DNA of 64,000 nucleotides from CAZOOK01 sp964581385. Its GTDB lineage: Bacteria; Pseudomonadota; Gammaproteobacteria; Nevskiales; Nevskiaceae. The translations under genes were made by a program, and so were the position numbers. The notes under the pieces were generated by a model. It searched no databases and was not told where the DNA came from. It worked only from the letters and a program-made list of their open reading frames with translations. This document shows, piece after piece, positions 44,395-52,984 of this stretch; the stretch's first letter is position 1, and each line of letters opens with the position of its first letter. Location of the stretch: positions 1 through 64,000 of the forward strand of contig CAZOOK010000007.1 in NCBI GenBank assembly GCA_964581385.1, written 5' to 3'.

Positions 44395-44967
44395 TCACGT
44401 CGAAGCGGCTTCGACGCCCGCGGCCAGCGCCGCTGTGTCAGCTTCGGTGAAGGCCGCCACCTCATCGATTGACAACATGTGATTGACGTTGAGCAGGATG
44501 ACGAAGCGGCCGTTCACCTTGCCTAAACCTTGCATGAAATCGGTGCGAATCTTGGCGCCGAACGCCGGGGGCGGCTCGATATCCGAAGACGCAATATCCA
44601 GCACCGCATTGACGGCGTCGACCACCACTCCGATGACTTGATGTCCGCTGCCGGCTTCGGCTTCCATGATGATAATGCCGGTGCGCTTGGTAACCTGCGA
44701 AGGCTCTGCACCGAAACGCACGAGCAGGTCCATGACAGGCACCACGGCGCCACGCAGATTGATCACGCCGCGAATGTATGGCGGCATCATCGGCACCACT
44801 GTCAGGTTGCTGTATTCGATGATTTCCTTGATGCCCAGAATGCCGATGGCGAACACATCGCCGGCGAGCATGAACGTCAAGTACTGGCCAGGCTCGGCAC
44901 TGACTTTCATCACGGACTTAGGGTTCGTCGCTGATGGTCGGAGATCGCTTTGAATAGCTGTGCTCAT
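44395..44967 (-). CDS. cheW: CheW-type chemotaxis coupling protein
   Basis: 190 residues. The CheW core is clear: YLTFMLAGDVFAIGILGIKEI, MMPPYIRGVINLRGAVVPVMDL and GVVVDAVNAVLDI. It links chemoreceptors to the CheA kinase. The N-terminal 25 residues are an extra polar tail. The start overlaps the stop of the receptor relic by 4 bases. The rest of the che machinery is not in the window. Confidence 0.93.
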   Translation of the reverse strand: MSTAIQSDLRPSATNPKSVMKVSAEPGQYLTFMLAGDVFAIGILGIKEIIEYSNLTVVPMMPPYIRGVINLRGAVVPVMDLLVRFGAEPSQVTKRTGIIIMEAEAGSGHQVIGVVVDAVNAVLDIASSDIEPPPAFGAKIRTDFMQGLGKVNGRFVILLNVNHMLSIDEVAAFTEADTAALAAGVEAAST

Positions 44968-45140
44968 GATTGCGCTTCCTGGAATTGGACAAAGTCGGCT
45001 TCGCCGGAAGCCTGCGCCGCGAGAGCGACAGGCTTGAGCCGCTGTCTTCCGGATGTCAGCACAGCGGGCATGGTCGACTGATGTAGCTTGAAGGGCCGGT
45101 TAACGTATGTGATGCGTCCGTTGATATCAGTCTTGGACAT
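44964..45140 (-). pseudogene. Relic of an Aer-like (PAS) chemoreceptor
   Basis: 58-residue frame. MSKTDINGRITYVNRPF is the start of the PAS domain typical of Aer-type receptors, and the similarity begins even before the ATG (NEIAEYI). The rest (FKLHQS...RLKPVALAAQASGEADFVQF) looks like the C-terminal tail of a methyl-accepting protein. This would fit an in-frame internal deletion that removed nearly the whole receptor but kept the start, the tail and the coupled overlap with cheW. The interpretation is an inference; a short real peptide is not excluded. Confidence 0.55.
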
Positions 45141-45180
45141 GATGTATTCAGCGATCTCATTCGTGCCTGTCGCTGCGTTC

Positions 45181-46848
45181 CTAGAACGGTGTGAACTCAG
45201 TCTCGTTCGGTGCGGAAATGGGAACCACCGTGCGATTCCCACCCGGCTTTCCTCTCGCCTTCTTTTGCACCGTCCTCGTTACAAAAACCTCTTTATCCGA
45301 GCCACTTTTCATGTTCCGAGAATTAGTTGTATGCAAAAGCTTGAAGAACGACATGGTCTCTTGCAGTTGCTCGGCCTGACTGCTCGTCTGTTCGGCGGTA
45401 GCGGCCAGCTCTTCTGAACTTGAAGCGGTCTGCTGCGTGGTCTGGTTCAATTGACCGACGGCTGAATTGATCTGTCCCACAGCTACGGACTGCTCTTCAG
45501 AGGCCGTCGCAATTTCCTGCACGAGGTCGGAGGTCTTCTTGATGTTCGGCACCATTTCGTCAAGCAGCTTGCCGGCTTTCTCGGCAAGCTCGACACTACC
45601 GATTGCCACGGTACCGATCTCCTGCGCAGCGATCTGACTGCGCTCCGCCAGCTTCCGCACCTCCGCCGCGACCACCGCGAACCCCTTGCCGTGCTCACCG
45701 GCCCGCGCGGCTTCAATGGCAGCATTCAACGCCAACAGATTAGTCTGATAGGCGATGTCGTCGATGATGCCGATTTTCTGCGCAATCTGCTTCATCGCCG
45801 CCGCTGTGGCCTTGACCGCTTCACCACCTTCAATGGCTTCCTTTGCCGCCTTGGCCGCCATGCCGTCCGTGACTTTGGCATTCGCCGTATTCTGGGAGAT
45901 GGATGCTGTCATCTGCTCAATCGACGCGCTGGTTTCTTCAACTCCCGCCGCCTGTTGGCTTGATGTCTGCGACAATAACTGCGCTGTAGAGCTGATTTCT
46001 TTCGAAGCGCTCGCCATGGATTCAGCGCCGCTATTAACCTCGGTGACAACCTGCGCGAGTTTCTCGGTCATGTTCCGCATCGCCGCGAGCATCTGGCCGA
46101 TCTCGTCGTTCGAATGGGTGTCGATGCGCGCCGTCAGATCGCCTTCGGCGAGACGGTTGGCAACGAGCAAAGCCTCGCCGATCGGCTTGGTGATCGATCG
46201 CGTGACGATGAAGGCAGCGATGATCGCCAGCAACAAGGCGAGAACAGCGGCGCCCGTCATCAGACTGCGCGCGGACTGATAAGTCTTAGCTGCGTCGGCA
46301 GCCGCGTCGACATTCATCTTGTCTTCGAAGGCCGCCAGGTCGCGCAGATTTTGGTCCAACTTGTCGCTCGGGATCCTATTTTCGTCGCTAAGCAGGATGC
46401 GGGTCGCTTCGTCATTCTTGTTTACCATGCCCAGGGCAATCACTTTGTCTTGCACTGCCCGCACGCCCGCAATGTACTCTCTGATCTTTTCAGCGAATTG
46501 TTTTTCGGCATCTGTCGTGGTCGACGATTCCTTGAATAGCTTTTCCAGCGTATTTTCAGCGGTATCGAAGTTCGCGCGCGAAACGTTCATATTATCCCGC
46601 TCCTTGACCAAATCGACGTCAGCGGTGACGAGGATGAGATTTCGCAGTCTTATCGATGTATCTTTCGCGGCCGTCAGCATGTCGTAGGCAAGAGCCGTTT
46701 CCGGCTGATTGAATTGCGTGATGTCGGTCAACACGTCGTTGATATTCGAAAGGCGCGAAACGCCGACGTAATAAACTACCAGCAACATGACGGCCAGCAT
46801 TGCAAACGCCCCGGTGAGTCGGACGCCGATCTTTATATTGTTGAGCAT
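45181..46848 (-). CDS. Methyl-accepting chemotaxis protein
   Basis: 555 residues: TM1 (GAFAMLAVMLLVVYYVG), a four-helix-bundle periplasmic sensor (about 35-190), TM2 (MTGAAVLALLLAIIAAFIV), HAMP, and a signalling domain with the hairpin tip IDDIAYQTNLLALNAAIEAARAGEHGKG. A Lys/Arg-rich linker ends in NETEFTPF; the last five residues (EFTPF) resemble the xWxxF CheR/CheB tether. It heads a short unit with the receptor relic and cheW. Confidence 0.93.
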   Translation of the reverse strand: MLNNIKIGVRLTGAFAMLAVMLLVVYYVGVSRLSNINDVLTDITQFNQPETALAYDMLTAAKDTSIRLRNLILVTADVDLVKERDNMNVSRANFDTAENTLEKLFKESSTTTDAEKQFAEKIREYIAGVRAVQDKVIALGMVNKNDEATRILLSDENRIPSDKLDQNLRDLAAFEDKMNVDAAADAAKTYQSARSLMTGAAVLALLLAIIAAFIVTRSITKPIGEALLVANRLAEGDLTARIDTHSNDEIGQMLAAMRNMTEKLAQVVTEVNSGAESMASASKEISSTAQLLSQTSSQQAAGVEETSASIEQMTASISQNTANAKVTDGMAAKAAKEAIEGGEAVKATAAAMKQIAQKIGIIDDIAYQTNLLALNAAIEAARAGEHGKGFAVVAAEVRKLAERSQIAAQEIGTVAIGSVELAEKAGKLLDEMVPNIKKTSDLVQEIATASEEQSVAVGQINSAVGQLNQTTQQTASSSEELAATAEQTSSQAEQLQETMSFFKLLHTTNSRNMKSGSDKEVFVTRTVQKKARGKPGGNRTVVPISAPNETEFTPF

Positions 46849-47485
46849 TACATTTCTCTCTCTCGATACGTGTTAAATCCGTGCTGCCAAAGTTGGACCC
46901 AACCAGGGATCACTTCCACTGGCGCTGGTTATCGCAAGAAATGACAAAATCGCGGCGCCAAAGGCCCCCCGTCCATGTTATTGATGCATCTTGATTCTCC
47001 TTGTCGCACGACCCAACAGGCTGTTATATAGCCATATTTGAAAATGCATCATTCAGATTCGGCGACACTGGCTGACGAAGTCAACCGCTGTATGCAAGCG
47101 CAATTGCTGCAGATATGAATCGCATTAGCACGTTCACAGCGCCTTCAATGGCCTTTTTCGCAACCCGTTTCCATAATGAACTTGGCACTGTATCGGCTTG
47201 GTAGACTTAATCTGGATCAATTGATGCTACGTCGCCGATTCTGCATTCGCACTTGGGATCGTCACGGCAATAAAAGAGGATATGAGATGCTCTGGATAAA
47301 ATGATTCGATACCCATCTACACTATTAGAGTGTGTTATTTAGATTTTTAGAGTGCGGTATGCGCTTTTGGACACAGCCTTTCGGGACAGCACCGGCTCGG
47401 GCACCCCGGTCAAAATGTGCGCAACACGCTCTAATGATTGTCTAATCGGTCGAATCGAACATGAGTTCGCGTACGTAATCGCCCC
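46849..47485. promoter_or_regulatory. 637-base gene-free region with an FNR-like box
   Basis: No convincing gene on either strand. TTAATCTGGATCAA at 47207-47220 differs from the FNR/Anr consensus by one base. About 70 bases downstream a ribosome-site-like AAAGAGGAT is followed only by very short frames. This could be the promoter of a deleted gene. The chemoreceptor promoter should lie at the left end and the sigma-factor promoter at the right end. Confidence 0.4.
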
Positions 47486-48736
47486 ATGAGCCAAAATATC
47501 TTGCACAGTACACAGGAAACCGTGGAGGCGATATATCGCACCGACTCCCGTGCCGTGCTCGCCACGCTGATCCGCTTGCTCGGCGATTTCGATCTTGCCG
47601 AAGAGGCGCTGCACGAAGCTTTCCGGACAGCACTGGAACAGTGGCCGCGAGACGGTGTGCCGGATAATCCCCGTGCGTGGCTGGTCAGCACGGGACGATT
47701 CAAGGCGATCGATACCATCCGCCGGCAGTCGCGCTTCGATCCTCTGGATGTGGACGTGCATGACGCGGCTGCCGAAGATGTGGCGGCACTGGAAGAGACC
47801 GATAGCGTCGAGGATGACCAGTTGCGGCTTATCTTTACTTGCTGTCACCCGGCGCTGGCGCCGGATGCGCAGGTGGCATTGACGTTGCGCGAAGTCTGCG
47901 GCCTGACGACGGAGGAGATTGCCCACGCTTTCCTGACACCGGCGCCGACGCTGGCACAGCGAGTCGTGCGGGCAAAGGCCAAGATCCGGGATGCACGCAT
48001 TCCATATGAAGTGCCGGGGGCCGCTGAACTGCCGGAACGCCTGGATTCGGTGTTGCGTGTCATCTATCTCGTGTTCAACGAAGGTTATACCGCCAGTACC
48101 GGCGCTTCGCTGACACGCCACGACCTGTCCGCTGAAGCTATCCGGCTTGGACGTTTGCTCGTCGATCTGCTGCCTGAGCCCGAAGCGATAGGCCTGTTGG
48201 CCTTGATGCTGTTGCACGATTCGCGCCGGGCCGCACGCACGTCGCCTTCTGGCGAGCTGGTACTGTTGGATGAACAGGATCGTGCGCTATGGAACCTTAC
48301 GCAGATCGAAGAAGGTACCGCGCGGGTGGAAACTGCACTCGCCTCACGCCGATTCGGACCCTATGCGCTGCAGGCAGCGATAGCCGCAGTGCACGCGCAA
48401 TCGCCGAGTGCCGCGGCTACTGACTGGGATCAGATCGTGGGTCTCTACGATGTTCTCGCACGCTTGGAACCTTCCCCCATCATCGAACTGAATCGGGCAG
48501 TTGCCGTAGCGATGCGTGATGGTCCGGAAGCAGGCCTTGCACTGATCGATTCCCTGCTCGCTCGCGGAGAGTTGAGCGACTACAGACTGGCATACGCGGC
48601 GCGTGCGGATTTGTGCAGACGGCTGCGGCGAACCGCAGAGGCACGCGTGGCCTACGAGCAAGCGCTTGCTCTCACACAACAGGAAGCGGAACAGCGATTC
48701 CTGAAACGCCGGCTGACGGAGCTGGATGCGCCCTGA
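47486..48736 (+). CDS. ECF sigma factor of the ECF42 type with C-terminal TPR-like domain
   Basis: 416 residues. Sigma region 2 covers about 10-80 (LLGDFDLAEEALHEAFRTAL, NPRAWLVSTGRFKAID) and region 4 about 110-170 (LTLREVCGLTTEEIAHAFL). It is followed by a 230-residue helical extension (VFNEGYTAS, LLALMLLHDSRRAART, PSPIIELNRAVAVA) that is the mark of the ECF42 group. No anti-sigma factor is near; this group is associated with DGPF/YCII proteins, four partner genes of which follow. Probably activates the downstream genes. Confidence 0.93.
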   Translation: MSQNILHSTQETVEAIYRTDSRAVLATLIRLLGDFDLAEEALHEAFRTALEQWPRDGVPDNPRAWLVSTGRFKAIDTIRRQSRFDPLDVDVHDAAAEDVAALEETDSVEDDQLRLIFTCCHPALAPDAQVALTLREVCGLTTEEIAHAFLTPAPTLAQRVVRAKAKIRDARIPYEVPGAAELPERLDSVLRVIYLVFNEGYTASTGASLTRHDLSAEAIRLGRLLVDLLPEPEAIGLLALMLLHDSRRAARTSPSGELVLLDEQDRALWNLTQIEEGTARVETALASRRFGPYALQAAIAAVHAQSPSAAATDWDQIVGLYDVLARLEPSPIIELNRAVAVAMRDGPEAGLALIDSLLARGELSDYRLAYAARADLCRRLRRTAEARVAYEQALALTQQEAEQRFLKRRLTELDAP

Positions 48737-48789
48737 TCGATACGGACATAACCATTCCGCAGATCGGTCAAATTTTTTTGAGGTCGCGA

Positions 48790-48816
48790 TGTCGATTTAA
48801 AGCCCCGCCGTTCGAC
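48790..48816 (+). promoter_or_regulatory. Candidate ECF42-dependent promoter
   Basis: TGTCGA at 48790-48795, a 17-base spacer, and CGAC at 48813-48816 match the -35 TGTCGA and -10 CG(A/T)C elements reported, as recalled, for ECF42 sigma factors. It lies 51 bases before the first DGPF gene and after the sigma-factor stop. No equally good match was seen upstream of the sigma gene. Confidence 0.55.
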
Positions 48817-48866
48817 TAATCGATGAGAACCGCTGATTTCACCCCTCACATCCAGGAGATACGGCA

Positions 48867-49292
48867 ATGCGTTTCATGATTATCGTCAAAGCAACCAAAG
48901 ATTCCGAAGCCGGCGTGATGCCGGAGGAAAAGCTGATCGCCCAAATGGGAAAATACCACGAGGAGCTGGCTAAGGCCGGCATGCTGCTGGATGCCTCGGG
49001 GCTTCAGGCCAGCGCCACGGGCTGGCGTATCAAATACTCGGCGAGCAAGAGCCGTTTTGTGGACGGACCTTTCGCAGAGACCAAGGAACTCGTCGCCGGC
49101 TACACCCTCATCCAGGCCAAGTCGCGCGAGGAAGCCATCGAATGGACGCGGCGCTTCCCCAACCCGGCCGTGGATGGCAAAGAGGGTGAGATCGAGGTGC
49201 GGCAGCTATTCGAACTCGATGACTTCGAGCAGAACGATGCGGTGCAGCGCTTCCGTGAGCTCAGCCTCGGCACAGCAAACCAGGGCCTGTAG
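48867..49292 (+). CDS. YciI/DGPF-domain protein 1
   Basis: 141 residues of the YCII-related family, with the diagnostic FVDGPFAETKELVAGY and an N-terminal MRFMIIVKATKDSEAG strand. The ribosome site is CAGGAGATACGGCA before the ATG. Members usually sit beside ECF42 sigma factors; they may bind a signal or act as small enzymes, but function is not established. Confidence 0.92.
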   Translation: MRFMIIVKATKDSEAGVMPEEKLIAQMGKYHEELAKAGMLLDASGLQASATGWRIKYSASKSRFVDGPFAETKELVAGYTLIQAKSREEAIEWTRRFPNPAVDGKEGEIEVRQLFELDDFEQNDAVQRFRELSLGTANQGL

Positions 49293-49336
49293 TCAAGGTC
49301 CTATTTCAACCCCAAACAAAGCGAAAGGAGATTCAC

Positions 49337-49807
49337 ATGTCAAAGATCAAGCCTATTCCTGACGGTATGCGCACGGTCACACCGCACCTGGTTTGCGCCG
49401 GCGCGGCCGACGCGATCGAGTTCTACAAGAAGGCCTTCGACGCCGTGGAATCGGGACGCATGCCAGGTCCCGACGGCAAGCTGATGCACGCACAGATCCG
49501 GATCGGCGACTCCGCCGTCATGCTGGTCGATGAGTTCAAGGAATACGGCGGCTATGGGCCGAAGTCGCTCAAGGGCTCTCCCGTCACAATCCACCTTTAC
49601 GTCGAGAATGTCGATGCATTCCTCGCACGTGCGGTCGTGGCGGGGGCGAAGATCACAATGCCGCTCGCGGACATGTTCTGGGGCGATCGCTACTGCAGGA
49701 TCGAAGATCCATTCGGCCATCACTGGTCAATCGCGACGCATGTGCGCGACTTGACAGCGGACGAGATGCAGCAGGCAATGCGGCAAATGAGCAGCCCAGC
49801 TTCCTGA
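49337..49807 (+). CDS. VOC-superfamily (glyoxalase/bleomycin-resistance-like) protein
   Basis: 156 residues. TPHLVCAGAADAIEFYKKAF starts the first beta-alpha-beta-beta-beta module, and IEDPFGHHWSIATH ends the second. A strong AAAGGAG ribosome site is present. It resembles the PhnB-like VOC proteins commonly found in ECF42/DGPF operons. Metal and substrate are unknown. Confidence 0.9.
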   Translation: MSKIKPIPDGMRTVTPHLVCAGAADAIEFYKKAFDAVESGRMPGPDGKLMHAQIRIGDSAVMLVDEFKEYGGYGPKSLKGSPVTIHLYVENVDAFLARAVVAGAKITMPLADMFWGDRYCRIEDPFGHHWSIATHVRDLTADEMQQAMRQMSSPAS

Positions 49808-49817
49808 GACACGCACC

Positions 49818-50288
49818 ATGACCAGCAAGATCACACCTTTCCTGTGGTTCGACAGCCAGGCCGAGGAGGCAGCGAAGTTCTACACGTCGATCTTCAAGAA
49901 CTCGAAGATCGAAACCATCGCACGCTATGGCGACGAAGGACCCGGCCCCAAAGGCACGGTGATGACTGTGGGTTTCGAGATCGAAGGACAGGCCTTCGCC
50001 GCGCTCAATGGCGGCCCGAACTTCAAGTTTTCGGAAGCCATCTCGTTCGTCGTGAATTGCGAAACGCAGGAGGAAATCGATTATTACTGGGACCAGCTTT
50101 TGGCGGGCGGCGCGGCGCAGCAATGCGGCTGGCTCAAGGACAAATACGGAGTGTCGTGGCAGATCGTCCCGACGATGCTGCCCGCACTGCTTACGGACAA
50201 GGATCCTGCAAAATCAAAGCGCGTCATGCAGGCGATGATGCAGATGATCAAACTCGACGTCGGCAAGCTGAAGCAAGCCGCAAGTTGA
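49818..50288 (+). CDS. PhnB-like VOC protein (3-demethylubiquinone methyltransferase-like fold)
   Basis: 156 residues. KITPFLWFDSQAEEAAKFYT and FKFSEAISFVVNCETQEEID with WLKDKYGVSWQIVP are the family signature. Despite common names it has no methyltransferase motifs. It starts 11 bases after the previous stop, so the two VOC genes are co-transcribed. Confidence 0.91.
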   Translation: MTSKITPFLWFDSQAEEAAKFYTSIFKNSKIETIARYGDEGPGPKGTVMTVGFEIEGQAFAALNGGPNFKFSEAISFVVNCETQEEIDYYWDQLLAGGAAQQCGWLKDKYGVSWQIVPTMLPALLTDKDPAKSKRVMQAMMQMIKLDVGKLKQAAS

Positions 50289-50355
50289 AACAAGCCTATA
50301 GGCAGCGATAATCCAAACAAAGCGGCGTTTGAGAAAACGTCGCGCGGAGCCTGAT

Positions 50356-50712
50356 ATGAAATACCTGTGCCTGGTGTACGGCGAGGAAGACAAAATTGCA
50401 GCGATGGACGATCAAGATTGCCTCGCCTGCGATGCAGCCTTGCGCGCCAGCGGTCACTGCGTTGCCTCGGAAGCACTTCAGCCTGTGGCCACTGCGACGA
50501 CGGTACGTGTCCGCAACGGCAGGCTCTCGGTGTACGACGGACCCTTCGCCGAAACCAAAGAGCAGCTGGCCGGGTTCTATCTGATCGAGGCGCGCGATCT
50601 GAACGAGGCGATCCAGCTGGCGGCGAAAATTCCACCGGCCCAGGTCGGCAGCGTGGAAGTGCGGCCAATCCGACCCATTCGGGAAGAGCCCAGGTCAGGC
50701 ACGCGCGGATAG
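50356..50712 (+). CDS. YciI/DGPF-domain protein 2
   Basis: 118 residues from the ATG at 50356 (GGAG ribosome site). MKYLCLVYGEEDKIAAMD and VYDGPFAETKEQLAGFYLI define the DGPF family; it is a paralogue of the gene at 48867. It is the last gene of the ECF42 operon and is convergent with the BI-1/YccA gene, 45 bases away. Confidence 0.92.
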   Translation: MKYLCLVYGEEDKIAAMDDQDCLACDAALRASGHCVASEALQPVATATTVRVRNGRLSVYDGPFAETKEQLAGFYLIEARDLNEAIQLAAKIPPAQVGSVEVRPIRPIREEPRSGTRG

Positions 50713-50757
50713 CAGAGCCCTATATCCGCGCAAACTGCGCTTCGCGTCTAGTCAGGT

Positions 50758-51477
50758 TCAGTTGCGACGGCCACCGAACAGGCGCAGCAGCATCAGGAAC
50801 AGGTTGATGAAATCCAGATAGAGCGTCAGAGCGCCCATGACGATTTTCTTGCCAGCCACGTCCCGCGCGTCGGCTTCAAAGTAGAGCGCTTTGATCTTTT
50901 GCGTATCGTAGGCGGTGAGACCGACGAAGACGATCACGCCCATGACCGAAACCGCGAACTGCAGTGCGCTGGATTTCAGGAACAGATTGACGAGGCTGGC
51001 GATGATGACGCCGAACAGGCCCATGATCAGAAATGAGCCCCAACGCGTCAGATCGCTCTTGGTGGTGTAGCCATACAAGCTCATACCGCCAAACGTGCCG
51101 GCGGTGATGAAGAACACGCGCGAAATGCTCTGCCCGGTATAGAGCATGAAGATCCCGGCGAGCGACAATCCCATTAGTGCGGCATATATCCAATACGTGA
51201 CTTGAGCAGTGACCAAACTCATGCGCTGGATGCGGAATCCGAGAAACAGCACCATGCCCAACGGTGCCAGCATTACCAGCCAAATCAGTGGGGTGCGCGC
51301 GATTGCGAGATAAAATCCGGTCGAAAACGCGTAGTACGCGACGGCGCCGGTGAGCGCAAGCCCGCCCGCCATGTAGTTATAGATGGCCCGCATGTAATCC
51401 GATAGCCCAGCCTGGACGATTGGACCAGCGGTGGTCGCCAGCGTTGAGTTGCGTATGGGCTTGAGATCAATAGGCAT
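50758..51477 (-). CDS. Bax inhibitor-1/YccA family membrane protein
   Basis: 239 residues with seven predicted helices. Landmarks are YMRAIYNYMAGGLALTGAVAY at the N-terminus, FFITAGTFGGMSLYGYTTKSDL in the centre and VGLTAYDTQKIK near the end. Family members sit in the inner membrane, and some interact with FtsH or leak Ca2+/H+. Single gene. Confidence 0.93.
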   Translation of the reverse strand: MPIDLKPIRNSTLATTAGPIVQAGLSDYMRAIYNYMAGGLALTGAVAYYAFSTGFYLAIARTPLIWLVMLAPLGMVLFLGFRIQRMSLVTAQVTYWIYAALMGLSLAGIFMLYTGQSISRVFFITAGTFGGMSLYGYTTKSDLTRWGSFLIMGLFGVIIASLVNLFLKSSALQFAVSVMGVIVFVGLTAYDTQKIKALYFEADARDVAGKKIVMGALTLYLDFINLFLMLLRLFGGRRN

Positions 51478-51597
51478 GACTGGTTCCTCAATTGTTGCGT
51501 TAGCCAGAATACTGCATCCGCCCGAATATCACAGGCCTCGCCACAGCGTTCCAGCGTGTAGTTGGACAACCGTTCTCAGCGTTCGTCACGAATGACT

Positions 51598-52653
51598 TTA
51601 TGACCGCGGCGGCAGGCGCCCACCGGGGGTCGAGCCGGAGATTTGCAGTTCTTCTTCGGTCATATCCACCGGAATCCCTTCGAATAGCGGTGTACTCAAA
51701 TACCGCTCGCCGGTGTCGGGCAGCATGCACAGCACCGTTGCGGCCGCAGGGGCGTCCTTGCAAACCTGAAGTGCGCCGGCAAACGTCGCACCTGAAGTAA
51801 TTCCGACAAAAATGCCCTCCTTCTGCGCAAGCTGCCGGCTCCAGTGCATGGCGTCGGCGTTCGCAATCGTCAGCACGCGATCGATGCGGCCGGTGCTGAG
51901 TGCGTCTTCGGTCAGTTTGGGAATGAAGTCAGGACTCCAGCCCTGCAGCGGATGCGGCTTCCATGCCGGATTGCTCGTCGTCGCGGAACCGTCCGGTCTT
52001 CTTTCCTGCTTGGCGCCGGAAGTCAGCATCGGCGCCTCCGCCGGTTCGCAGACGACGATCTTCGTCTCCGGTCTTTCCTTGGCGAGAACGCGCGATACAC
52101 CCTTGAGCGTGCCACCGGTGCCAAAGCCCGTTACCCAATAGTCGAGCCGTTCGCCTTTGAAATCTTCGATGATCTCTCTTGCGGTGGTCCGGGAATGCAT
52201 ATCGGCGTTGGCTTCGTTCTCGAACTGGCGGGTCAGAAACCAGCCGTGCGCCTTGGCCAACTCGACGGCCTTGTTGACCATGCCTGTGCCGCGTTCCGCA
52301 GCCGGCGTAATCACAACCTTGGCACCGAGAAAGCGCATCAGCTTTCTGCGCTCGACGCTGAAGGTCTCGGCCATCGTCACCACCAGCGGATAACCTTTTT
52401 GCGCGCAAACCATGGCAAGGCCAATACCGGTGTTGCCGCTGGTGGCTTCGATAACGGTTTGCCCCGGTTTGAGCTGTCCCGAGCGCTCGGCATCTTCGAT
52501 CACGCCCAAGGCCAGACGGTCCTTAACCGAGCCCAGGGGATTGAACGCCTCGATCTTCACATACAAATTCACGTCCGGGCGCCCGAATTTGCCGATCTTG
52601 ACGACGGGCGTATTGCCCACGGTTTCGAGAATATTTGCGAATTTGTGTCCCAT
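51598..52653 (-). CDS. cysK: Cysteine synthase (PLP-dependent O-acetylserine sulfhydrylase)
   Basis: 351 residues from the ATG at 52653 with a GGAGAG ribosome site; the longer frame to 52815 adds no conserved sequence. The PLP lysine is in NPLGSVKDRLAL, the substrate loop is TSGNTGIGLA, and the phosphate loop is GFGTGGTLKGV. It makes cysteine from O-acetylserine and sulfide. Compared with the usual 310-residue CysK there is an insertion (GAKQERRPDGSATTSNP) before HPLQGWSPDFIP and a longer tail, so its partner or specificity may differ. Confidence 0.9.
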   Translation of the reverse strand: MGHKFANILETVGNTPVVKIGKFGRPDVNLYVKIEAFNPLGSVKDRLALGVIEDAERSGQLKPGQTVIEATSGNTGIGLAMVCAQKGYPLVVTMAETFSVERRKLMRFLGAKVVITPAAERGTGMVNKAVELAKAHGWFLTRQFENEANADMHSRTTAREIIEDFKGERLDYWVTGFGTGGTLKGVSRVLAKERPETKIVVCEPAEAPMLTSGAKQERRPDGSATTSNPAWKPHPLQGWSPDFIPKLTEDALSTGRIDRVLTIANADAMHWSRQLAQKEGIFVGITSGATFAGALQVCKDAPAAATVLCMLPDTGERYLSTPLFEGIPVDMTEEELQISGSTPGGRLPPRS

Positions 52654-52984
52654 CCCATCTCTCCGTTTTGATTTCGAGGTGCGCACACCCGACGGCGCGG
52701 CTTCGGGCTGAGCGCCCCCTGCATTGGTGTAGCAGAGGACAGCGCTCGCCGTCATCGACGCCTCTCGGTTACTAACCACCCGGATTCTAATCTGAACAAG
52801 AGCCTGAGAGTCCACGTTGTCGCCTCACAGCGGCTCCTTTACGGCTGCCTCCATAGTGGCGAAGATTGGCACCGAAGATTTCCGATGTTCTTCCATAAAG
52901 TGTCAAGTCATTGCCTGTGTTGCGCAACGCCGGTGCCAACTCGGCGGCGTAGGGCCCAAGCGAAAAGCGATGGATCGATCAATA
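52654..52984. other. 331-base gap without a gene
   Basis: Upstream region of the cysteine synthase gene. No conserved frame was seen. A perfect 11-base palindrome GGTTACTAACC occurs at 52767-52777 and might be an operator, but nothing else supports it. Confidence 0.4.

Noticed and set aside
44398..44416. CGTCGAAG/CTTCGACG hairpin at the end of cheW
   Set aside because: The U-tract would be on the wrong side for either strand; it covers the last codons and is probably chance.
52767..52777. Palindrome GGTTACTAACC upstream of cysteine synthase
   Set aside because: Single 11-base palindrome, not positioned at a recognisable promoter and not repeated.
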